From Anastatus disparis (lineage: Eukaryota; Arthropoda; Insecta; Hymenoptera; Eupelmidae): a stretch of DNA of 64,000 nucleotides. The stretch covers positions 7,306,001 through 7,370,000 of the forward strand of contig JAFFSR010000347.1 of assembly GCA_017163975.1 (NCBI GenBank), written 5' to 3'. The stretch's first letter is position 1, and each line of letters opens with the position of its first letter. This document shows, one piece after another, positions 44,270 through 53,553 of this stretch. The position numbers were made by a program, and so were the translations under genes. The notes below the pieces were generated by a model. That model had not been told where the DNA came from. It searched no databases and saw nothing but the letters and a program-made list of their open reading frames with translations.

Positions 44270-45187
44270 CAGTTTATGGTCACTTAAAAAAAATTCATTT
44301 GGCCAATTAGATCTCATAAACTACGCGATCAATTTGCTTTAAATTTTGCAAACAATTTATTTTTTTGTCTAACTAGGAGGGGGGGGGGGGAAGAAGCCAT
44401 TAAAAATTTTTTTTTTTTATTTTAATTTTTCATTTTTTTGTATTTTATGTTAGGTACTCGATGGATTTGCTCTAAAATAACATGGAAATTATTTGCGACT
44501 TGTGAAAGAAGGAATACTTTTAAAAACAGATTATCCTAGCAAAGTTCTAATTTCTGGGTATTCCGAAAATTTTTAAAAAAATTTTTATTTTTCATGTTTT
44601 TTTTTGTTTACGAAAACCAGTGATTTAATAGATTTGCTTCAAAATCTATATGCGAGTTATTCGCTACTATCTGAAGAAAACAAGCTCTTAAAAACTGATT
44701 CTCTTAGTGCAATTTTAATTTTAGAGAATTAAAAAATTTTTTTTTATTTTCATTTTTTTTTTTTCTATTTTTGTAAATCATTTGATAGATTTGCTCCGAA
44801 ATTCGTATACAATTAATTTGCTACTGAATTTATTTGTTTCTAAAGAAAACAAGCTTTTGAAAACTAATTTTTTTGGCGTAGTTGTGATTTTAGAGCACTT
44901 TAAAAATTTTCAAAACGATTTTTCTTTCTTTTTCATTTTACGTAAAGTACATGATAGATTTGTTCTAAAATTTGCGACTGCCAAAAGAATAAAAATTTTT
45001 AAAAACTGATTTTCTTTTAAAAATTTTGAAAAAAATAAGCTAAATATGAGTTATATAAAAAATATTAGGAAATATTTCTGATGAATAATTTTTTCTATTA
45101 TAATTACATTTAAAAAAATTAAATCAAATTACTCAAAGCTAATGAGCTCCATGAGAAAGTATTGCACCAAAGCACTTGGCAGCGTTT
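44270..45187. repeat. Satellite-like array A with a conserved end block
   Basis: Degenerate tandem units of about 160-200 bp, with conserved words in this order: TTTACGTAAAGTACTCGATA, GATTTGCTCTAAAATTTGC, TTATTTGCTACTG, GAAGAAAACAAGCTTTT, AAAACTGATTTTCTTAGCG, TAGTTTTAATTTTAGAGCAT, then A/T runs. About four units are visible. The array closes with AATGAGCTCCATGAGAAAGT and GCACCAAAGCACTTGGCAGCG at 45142-45184, which recurs at 61350-61392. Confidence 0.7.
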
Positions 45188-45980
45188 TATCACTATTAAC
45201 CTTGTACCGTTGCAAATACTCTCGTTTACATTTAAATTTCTTGAAAGAATTATGATTGCCCTAACTTTTTGATGTTATTCATGTATTCGAAGTTCATTAA
45301 GAATTAACCTGTTTGAAAATTCTGTTGGCAACATAAAAATTAGATTTTCTGTATTATCATCTTCCGCCGTATCAATATTTAACTATTCAACATGGTCTTT
45401 TTGCATTATATTTCAAATATCGTTATTGATTTGAATAACATAATTATTTTTAGGAGTCGAAATAACATTCTTCGTTAGATTTGCATTGTTTATTTTAATT
45501 GTATTTTCGAATATTTCTTCGACGGAATTTGAAATCATTGTTCAGTTTACTGTCATCTTTAAACAAGATTACGACACTTCCCAATAAGCACACATCTGAA
45601 AAAAAACCCTTTGAGAATTCACGAATGACCGCCTTGAAGTTAATATAAAATATTAAAAAAGTAGTTATGAAATATTCATAAAATATTCTTTAACGAAAAT
45701 TTGTATAAAAAACAATTCTTTAACGCATCTTTATAAATATTTTAAAAGAATTAAAAAAGTATTCATAAAGAATTCTTCTTTCGAAATGGCAATAATGATC
45801 TAAAAGTATTCATAAAGTAGTCAGAAAGTAACTTTTTAAAGGCTGATTTTCTACTATCTTGATTACTTTCAAAAATTGAAAGATGCAATGGATATTTTAT
45901 TGCTATTCAAATTATTTTAAAATCATTTTGAATTTTCATTTTCATGAAATTCCGAATTGTTGGTTTTTATCGCATAAATC
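45188..45980. other. Non-coding stretch with short AATTC repeats
   Basis: Around 45640-45840 ATTCATAAAGAATTCTT-like words repeat loosely. No coding frame recognised; the first part could still be the tail of the element that carries array A. Confidence 0.4.
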
Positions 45981-46520
45981 TTGAAAAAGACAATCATCTG
46001 CCTCAAAAGCAAATTTCGAAGTCATAAATATTATGTCCCAAATTATTCTAAGTATCCATGTTATTTATGCATGTTCGATAGCAGAGATAGAGAAAATCAC
46101 TGCAAAAAGAAAATTTGGACATCAAGGGCATTGTTCGAACCTGGAAAACAGAATATTATTATATAGTATATTAGACATCTAGGGAGGTAAAGAGCTGGCG
46201 AGTCCATAGTATATGTAAATTGCGATCCGAGCCTGAGGCGGAGTTGGCAAACATGTGCTATGGGATCGCCATCTTACCTTTTGTGGTGTGTATACTATTT
46301 TTGGCCATACCCGGGCTAAAAATACAACTTTAAACTTTCAGTACTGGGACGAAAATTGTACTTTCGGGCAGGGTATGGCGAAAAAAACTTCTCATTGATC
46401 AGTCTAAAATTTTAATACCTCCTCTGCACCTAAAGCTTGGATTGATAAAACAATTAGTAAAAGCCTTGGACAAAGAAGGTCAATGCTTCGAATATTTGAG
46501 CAAAGTATTTTTACATAAAT
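45981..46520 (+). pseudogene. Remnant of an uncharacterised TE-associated protein (KYPCYLCMFDSR motif)
   Basis: One frame carries KYPCYLCMFDSRDRENHCKK and SRALFEPGKQNIII; after a 230 bp insertion the same protein resumes as LIPPLHLKLGLIKQLVKALD and EGQCFEYLSKVF (about 46418-46500). I recognise the combination KYPCFLCxWDSR, W/P-L-R, then PPLHIKLGLMKxxVKALDK as a widespread uncharacterised arthropod family found in many repeated copies, probably transposon-derived. Two Cys and the following Asp may bind metal; the function is unknown to me. Only a central fragment remains and it ends in stops near 46520. Confidence 0.6.
46165..46395. mobile_element. Short insertion with hairpins splitting the KYPCYLC pseudogene
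   Basis: The coding similarity stops near 46165 and resumes near 46395. The insert contains CCATAGTATATG, a GCGATCC/GGGATCGC stem (46222-46228, 46262-46269), GTATACTATTTTTGG, and then an inverted pair TTTTTGGCCATACCCGGGC (46299) versus GGGCAGGGTATGGCGAAAAA (46366-46385). The ATAGTATAT / ATACTATTTTT edges repeat those of the hairpin modules at 11431 and 42782. Confidence 0.6.
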
Positions 46521-47047
46521 GTTAGCAGATTACCACTGGATGATGAAGAGAGAAACATCTTCTAAAAAGGAATAAAAACGTATCAGAAATCCTTTATATT
46601 GATCATTAAAAAAAAAGCATGTACGAAAACGTAAGGCAATTCAAAATAAACAAGAGCAAGAGAGAAAAAACGTCGGCACCTAGTATTCGTCACCTTGACA
46701 CTGAAATTTCGAACTTAAAAGTTCAAGTTTAAAACTAATAAAATTTAGCTACAAATCACATTTTTAATTATTTTCAATTACGTTTAAAATTTTTAAAAAG
46801 GATCGACCGTTATCACTACTATGGAATTTATACGCTATATTTATAAATATATAACTTTTTTTGATGAATTTTTTGGACAGGAGATCATGGTTCGAAACTC
46901 TGAAAAGTGGTATTCCAATGTTTTAAATGACTTTAGCTCAGCGAATAGCTACATTAGCACTTTTGAATTTATTTTCTTTCGAAATTTAAAACATTTTAAG
47001 AAGAAAGTTTTTCACTAATAAATTCCCAAAACGCAACCTAATTGACT
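46521..47047. other. Unassigned stretch
   Basis: A 65-codon frame at 46821-47018 (begins MEFIRYIYKYITFFDEFFGQ) has no recognised relatives and probably arises by chance. The rest is non-coding. Confidence 0.3.
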
Positions 47048-48236
47048 AGGAGAGTGCCACATCCCCGAATCACGGATTTTGCTCAATCTGCAGGATAAAT
47101 TTTCATATGACAAAATATGGAAAAAGCCAAAGTTATAGTCACAATCACTCAATATTTCCCTAGATACAGGCAATTAAAGAAAATCACTAAAAAAATACTA
47201 AATTTTCAAACGCTTATAGCTCTTAAGCATTGATAGCTAGAAGCTTAAAACTGATATCCACATAAATTATTACGGTATTAAAAATAAGACTGATAAGATC
47301 AAATTAAATAAAGAATAAAATAATTAAAAGAAATAAACGACAAAGGAGCTTTATGTATAACAGGATTTAACATGAAAATCGTAACAGAACGATCAAATCA
47401 ATATAAAGAAAATTCAGAAAAAGACATGATTATGGAAATGCAGAAAAAAAGTAATGATCAATTAAAACTAATACGTGTAAATGAGGCTTTACGTAAGAAA
47501 GAAGCTTATATGAAAATGAAAAAAGAGCAACGAAAAAAATATTAAGAGAAATTAGAAAATACCAACTAAGAGAGTGCCACATTTCCGGATCACGGATTTT
47601 GCTCAAACTTTGGGATATGTTTTCAGATGACAAAATATGGAAAAAGCCGAAGTTATAGTCACAAACGCTCTATATTTCCCTAGATACAGTCAATTAAAGA
47701 AAATCACTAAAAAAGTTACTAAATTTTTAAACACTTATAGCTCTAAAGCATCGATAGCTTCAAGCTTAAAACTTTTTTTAAATTAAAGCTGAGCTTAAAT
47801 CCTTTCAAAATAGCACCTATAGCATATCAAAATATTATTTTTTTCCAAAGTTATAGCGTAATAAAGATTGGACTTAATTTTTAGCATTTATTATTATTTA
47901 ATGTTTTAAAAAGAAAATTTAGGTGCAATCTTTATTACGCTGTAACTTTGGAAAAAAACAATATTTTGGTATGCTATAGGATTTATTTTAAAAGGATTTG
48001 AGCTCAGCTTCAATTTAAAAAAAGTTTTAAGCTTCTAGCTATCGATGTTTAAGAGCTATAGGTGTTTGAAAATCTAGAAAATTTTTTAGTGATTTTCTTT
48101 GATTGCTTGTATCTAGGGAAATATTGATCGTTTGTGACTATAACTTTAGCTTTTCCCATATCTTGTCATCTGAAAACATATTCCGAAATTTGAGCAAAAT
48201 CCGTGATTCGGAGATGTGGCACTCTCCTAGTGAGTA
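47048..48236. mobile_element. Chimeric foldback element, ACAAGGAGAGT family (copy 4)
   Basis: The outer arms are CTAGGAGAGTGCCACATCCC (47048) and GATGTGGCACTCTCCTAG (ending about 48230). The left arm runs to about 47250 with its own substitutions. From 47252 to about 48114 the sequence is nearly identical to 27168-28030, with a constant offset of 20084 and no net indel, and includes a Lys/Glu coding repeat and a whole second left arm. After about 48114 identity with 27-28 kb falls clearly. The copy therefore has two left arms and one right arm. Confidence 0.82.
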
Positions 48237-48415
48237 ACTTGGACCTAAAATTAGTCAAAAATTTTAAAAATATGATTTTAACCCAAATTTAAAGCTTCGT
48301 AGCTCTAAAAATATGTACTAAAGAAATCTAAATAATTTCTGAGTGGTCCCTAATATAAGAAAGAACTATTCTACCAATTTTTAGCGAAATAAAATTTTTT
48401 ACCTTAGATTCCTAG
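48237..48415. other. Short non-coding spacer
   Basis: AT-rich, no frame, no repeat recognised. Confidence 0.4.
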
Positions 48416-48420
48416 ATGGG

Positions 48421-48492
<72 letters not shown>

Positions 48493-49584
48493 TCCTATAT
48501 TATATAGTTATATTAAAAATTCAGTTTCAGCCCCCCCCACTCCCCCCGCCCTCCCCTAAATAAATATTACGTTAATAAAATTATAGAATATAAAATTCAA
48601 ATATGTGAACCAATAACAGAATATTATATTAATCAAAATTATCAAATTTATTCTAGATATTTATCACGATTAGTTAATATTATTAAAAACATATTTGATC
48701 AAAATTTATAAAAGTAAGTAATAAAAAGTAAGTTTAATATTTCAAAATTATTTTATTTTATATATATACAAATTAAAATCATTAAAATAATATAATGATT
48801 TAATGATCTTATGAATATTAATAATAATTACATCACTTATTTTTGAATATTAAAGTAAACAAATTTTTAAATTTTAGTATAAAATATTGATATATCTTAA
48901 AAATGTAAAAATAAGTCAAAAAGATATCAAAAAGGAATTATATCAAAATAATCCTATAAATCTTAAGACATAAATAAACATTATGATATATCAAATATAA
49001 TACTAATAAAATTTTTATACCAAACAATTATTTAAAAATTTTCATATAGTTTTAAATTTATTATAATTTTGATCATTAATATCATTTAATTAATAATAAG
49101 TTATTTTTTCACTTATATATTGTACGATATCACTATTTTTTTATTCATATTCAATACATAAAATAAATTATATTATAAATGTATAACTAATCTATGAAAT
49201 ATTATCTATAAAATAAAGTGGTTTTTAGGGCTCCTGGCGAGGGTTGCCACTAATCAAAAAATCTAACGCGCCGTAACGTTACCTCTATATTTCACACAGT
49301 TAAAATATATTAGTTAAATTAAAATCTATATTTAAATATTGAAAAATTTATACAATTAAATTAAATATATGAATGCAATTCATCATAATAACTAGTTTGA
49401 AATGTAAGGTGGTGTGGAAACTCGTTTAGTTTATAAGGTATAAACAATCATAATTAAATTATTATTTGTTTTTCAGATGTATCATGTGATTTATAAATGA
49501 TTAATTTTTCTTTTATTGGTAAAATATATGTAGGATATGAATAATCACCAATGGGGGTTGTGAGCAGAGCGAGCAGGGGTACGT

Positions 49585-49645
<61 letters not shown>

Positions 49646-49651
49646 GCCCAT
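48416..49651. mobile_element. AT-rich element bounded by ATGGGCTATATATAT inverted repeats
   Basis: ATGGGCTATATATAT at 48416 leads into a 70-base AT microsatellite; the other end, after another AT run (49588-49636), reads ATATATAGCCCAT to 49651. The interior is extremely AT-rich except for a C-run (48530-48560, CCCCCCCCACTCCCCCCGCC) on the left and GTGAGCAGAGCGAGCAGGGG (49560) on the right. No coding capacity. The AT runs may have expanded from the element's own termini. Confidence 0.55.
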
Positions 49652-49739
49652 TCAAGTACTTTATGATGAAGTATTTATTTCGCTGCTGCTACCACTGTCA
49701 GCCTCTGCCCCTAGGACTGCAACCTGATATATTTGGTAG

Positions 49740-49990
49740 GAACAGCTTACATTCAGCTGAAAGTTAGCTACAAATCAGATAAAAATTAGCTAAAAGCTTA
49801 CTTAAAGTCAGCTTAAAGTTAGCTAAAAGCTAGTTCAATCAAATATTAAAGTTAGCTAAATTTTTACAATATTCAGATGGAAATTAGCTAAATGTTAGCT
49901 AAATTTAAATTAATTTTAAGCTAATCTAGGTCAAATCTGATTTTATTTCCGCTAAATTTTAGCTGAATTTTAGATCTATTTATATTATAT
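49740..49990. repeat. Degenerate TTAGCTAAA tandem repeat
   Basis: About twelve spaced occurrences of (G)TTAGCTAAA or TCAGCTTAAAG with 15-25 base spacing. Related words occur near 1390-1570. The TAGCTA cores are small palindromes. Confidence 0.65.
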
Positions 49991-50569
49991 AGACGTAAGC
50001 CTCAAATCAAAGTCTCTTTCCACCTACCCTAGCCTCTGAAGCGATTCAATTCCTTTTTATGATATATTATTAAGATTATATGAAATTCTTATTTCATGCA
50101 TATTTAGAATGATACAACTTGTGCATAAAAAATACTTACGTTATTTTACTTTTAAAAATCTTAACAATGTTAAAAAAATGTGTCAGGTAATTTCACTTAA
50201 TTCTATTCTATTTTTTTTAATTTGAAATTGAGATTCTATTTTAGTTAGTAGATTCAACATTTCTCTTGAATTACCTAACGAATTAATTATTTGCAGGAAT
50301 GATATAAATTTTGCAAGTAAATATGATTTACATGAATTTCATAAAGAAATTTTAAATATTATACAATTAGGTGGTTAAATAGTATTAGATCATTGAACAT
50401 TTACCTGAAAAGAACTTTTGAAAAATTAAGATTATTTAGTATTAATAATAAGATTTATTCCTTGATCAAATATATTTACATATTTTTCACTTGTATTAGT
50501 ATGTGTGTGCATGTGTGAATGTTTGTCTGACTATCTGTGCACGAAATAAAAAAGTGCATCAAAAACATT
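49991..50569. other. Non-coding stretch
   Basis: AT-rich, no frame recognised, ending where the pyrimidine-rich (antisense LINE-like) sequence begins. Confidence 0.4.
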
Positions 50570-51900
50570 AACCATATTTTCATTCATATTTAAACTTTTA
50601 TCTTCGTTTTCATCCTTCCTTTCTTCACTTCCAATACACACATTCCTTTTCATTCATCTCTAGTTCTCCTGATATCTTTTTTTTCTCCACAGTCTGTCCT
50701 CAATAACCTGTCCCTTGCTTGTCTCCCATCCTCCTCTTAATTTTTTTCAACTCTATATCTCAATCTTTTTCTCCTTTTCTTCTCCCTTCTTGCTCTCTCC
50801 TCTCTCTCTCATACCATCAAGGGCTCATCAACTACTACTCCTTTCTCCATTCTTCTTTTTCTAAATTTTTTTAATAATAGATTTCTCTTCTCCTTATCTC
50901 CGAAAATCAGCCGTTCCGCATTCATGCCTTCTCCAGTGCCCAGTTAGCGTTCCCTACTCCTTTCTCTGGCCACTCTTCTAATTCTTTGATGTTTTTCTCT
51001 CCTTTTTTACTACTAACAATCTCTCCTTTCCATAAGTTCTTACCATTTCAGTCATACTTTTCCTTTTTTGATGCTTGATACTATCTTCCACTGCTTCTCC
51101 ATCCGAATTCTCGCCCTCCTCTCCTTCGCTCATTTTCATTTCAATCTTCTTTTTCTCATCCTCACTAGCTTTTCTTGCTTCATTTATCATCCTTTTATAT
51201 TTCTTTATATGTAATTTCCTTATGTCATTTTCTTTAATCAAACGTTTACTATCTCCTCTAACTCCTTTACATCTTCTCCTTTCTCTTCTATTTTTCCCAA
51301 CCTCTCCTCAATCTTTTCACACCATCCTTTGTTTTTCTCTAGTTTTCTGCTCACCGTATCCACACTTTCCTTTACTTGCTTAACCTTTTAAGGACAGGAC
51401 TGGTCGATATTTCGAACACTCAAGTACTATAATATTTTTTAGTGATTTTACATAATATCTCCAAAATCACTCAAAAATATTATGATACTTGAATGGTCGA
51501 AATATCGACCAGTCCCGTCCTTAAAAGGTTAACACTTCTTTCTAAACTCTTGATCTTATCGGTTTTATATTTATCACTCATTTTTAATCTTTTTCTCCTT
51601 TTTTTACTGACTATATCTTTTTTTTTTCTTTCTCCTTTAACCTTAGCTGAATTTATCTTTATTTCTAACAATCTTCTTTTACCCTTACCACGTGCTCTTT
51701 ACTTCTACCTAGCCTTATCTTACTATTTGTATCCTTTTCTATTACTGCTACCAACTTACTTTTTTGTCAATCCATTTCCCTGCGCTCTCTTATACCGCTA
51801 TTCTCATACCATGTCTTATTACTTTTCGCTACCAACTTAAATGAATCCTTTACGAAAAGTCTCTATCTTTTGTCTTTTATCTTTCTCTGTCTTATGTCTT
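50570..51900 (-). pseudogene. Lys/Glu-rich coiled-coil region, LINE ORF1-like or LINE tail
   Basis: The plus strand is pyrimidine-rich, so the minus strand reads as Lys/Glu/Arg-rich pieces: KVKGERKKKDIVSKKRRKRL, SVDTVSRKLEKNKGWCEKIE and EERLGKIEEKGEDVKELEE, then MKMSEGEEGENSDGEAVEDS. Heptad-like spacing suggests a coiled coil, as in LINE ORF1 proteins. It lies on the 3' side of the minus-strand ORF2 above it, which is the wrong place for the same element's ORF1, so it may be the 5' part of a second head-to-tail copy. Many stops; the MITE at 51384-51528 interrupts it. Confidence 0.4.
51384..51528. mobile_element. piggyBac-related MITE, 145 bp
   Basis: TTAA at 51380-51383 and 51529-51532. The arms of about 55 bp pair almost completely: CCTTTTAAGGACAGGACTGG then TCGATATTTCGA, ACTCAAGTA and TATAATATTTTT. 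The terminus resembles the left end of the piggyBac-like element at 2099 (CCTTTAAAGGGCCGGAAAGC then CGATATATCGG), so it may be a non-autonomous relative. Confidence 0.85.
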
Positions 51901-51967
51901 TTTCTACATATTTATCGTGTTTTTCTTTCCTTTCTTTGCTTATTCTTTATCTATACTACCACCTCCT

Positions 51968-53553
51968 TCACCTACAGTGGCATTTTCTGTATTCATGTCT
52001 TTTTTCTTTTCTTCTCCACAATTTTCTGTTTAGGATAGCCTCCCTACCTTTGGCTTCTGATAAACACTTAAACCAATTTTCCTCCTTATTTTTTGTAACT
52101 TCGTATTCTTCAATTATATGCTTCATTGTCTCCAGCTCTTTCTTGCACGCCCTACATAACCTCTCCTCTCTCCTTATCCAATGCTTGTTAGCCTTACATT
52201 CATTACTCATCCTGAACCTTACGATTTTTTTTATATCTTTTCCTTCCCCCCTTCCGCTACCATTTACGTAACTTTGCCCTTCAATCCATCCATTTGCAAT
52301 TGTCCTCACCTCCTTTGCATATTGAGATTTTTCCAATTTCTCCCACATCTCTGCCCATTCTATTTCTTTACTTTTCTCTATTATCTCTTCTTCCAAACCT
52401 TCCTTAATGCACAATTTTCTGTGGTACTCCTTGGATGACAATCCTCTTTTTTTTAAACACCTCCTTTTCACACCTTCCTTCCTTATTTTTTTCTCATATT
52501 TCCTACTTCTTCACGGAAAGAAGTGGTACGACTGTACAGCCGTGGTGCGATCACAGCAGACAGCAGTGATTTGATTGACCACGAGGCGGCGTGGCATACT
52601 GCTGTTCAGCTGTGCTTACACTTCCTACTGCCGTGTTTTCAATCACGGTCGTAGAAGGTGATTGAAAACACGGCAGTAGGAAGTGTAAGCACAGCTGAAC
52701 AGCAGTATGCCACGCCGCCTCGTGGTGAATCAAATCACTGCTGTCTGCTGTGATCGCACCACGGCTGTACAGTCGTACCACTTCTTTCCGTGTTCTGTCC
52801 TTCCTTTTTGTCTTCTCATATTTTCCAAAATCTCCTGTTTTTCACATTTCTTATTGCACTCTACCCAGCTAGTCTTTACTAGCGAACCATCCTTTTTCTT
52901 ACTTAATTTTAAATCAAATTTCACCGCTCTTTTTAATGCATTAATCTCCGTGCTTTACCTCTTCGTCTCAATCCTTACAATACAGTCTAGCATAGATCTT
53001 CTCAATCCTAGCACCTATTTAACGTATTTTTTTGTATCCTCTCTAACTTCTCCCATTTTTGCCACCCCCATAGCTCCGCTCCATATAACACCATGCTTTC
53101 TATCCTTGCGTCAAATATCGTTATTCTATCTTTTTATTCATTTTTAAACAAACTCTCTCCAATGCTCTATATTCTGCCCATCTTTGCATTCGCTTTCCTT
53201 TTGACCGCCTTGATGTGCTCCATAAAATTTTCATTTCCTTGCATCACAAACCCTAGATAGTTATACACATTTACTTCCTCAATGTCTCTGCCATTTCATG
53301 TGTACTTTTCCAATCTTCTCCTTCCCCTGGCCTTTCTTACCTCCATTATCTTGTATTTTTCCACATTTAGTGCTAAACCTTTTTGTGCTATAAACTTCTT
53401 GAACCTTTTCAGCATACTTCTCATTACATTTCCATCCTTTGCCATTAGTACAATATCATCCGCATATGCTAGGCTGTATACTTTTCTTTACCCATCTTGA
53501 TGCATCTTATCTACCCTTCTTTTAATATCTCTTCCAATCCTGCAAACGCAACA
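51968..53553 (-). pseudogene. LINE RT motif C (YADD) and C-terminal domain
   Basis: Starting at 53553 the minus strand reads NVAFAGLEEILKEG, then LAYADDIVLMAKDGN with the catalytic YADD at 53455-53466, KRFKKFIAQKGLALNVEKYK, YNYLGFVMQGNENF, and later a C-terminal part with RFRMSNECKANKHWIRREER and CRACKKELETMKHIIEE, the Cys/His cluster common at LINE ORF2 ends. Several in-frame stops are present, and the palindrome at 52513-52793 splits it. Both Asp of YADD are kept but no complete enzyme is possible. Confidence 0.75.
52513..52793. mobile_element. Near-perfect 281 bp palindrome (foldback MITE)
   Basis: CACGGAAAGAAGTGGTACGA at 52513 pairs with TCGTACCACTTCTTTCCGTG at 52774-52793, and arms of about 130 bp match almost base for base; the loop (TCACGGTCGTAGAAGGTGA) is about 20 bases. 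It is close to half GC, unlike its host LINE. Near-identity of the arms points to a recent insertion. No target duplication is obvious. Confidence 0.9.

Noticed and set aside
45981..46166. Independent small Cys-rich protein
   Set aside because: The similarity resumes after a 230 bp insertion in PPLHLKLGLIKQ, so it is part of a larger broken gene.
46821..47018. 65-codon ORF as a real gene
   Set aside because: No recognisable motif, no coding-like context, and similar lengths occur by chance here.
50978..53500. Plus-strand Ser/Leu/Phe-rich frames of 60-146 codons
   Set aside because: Antisense shadows of a purine-rich minus-strand LINE; the minus strand has recognisable RT motifs, the plus strand has none.
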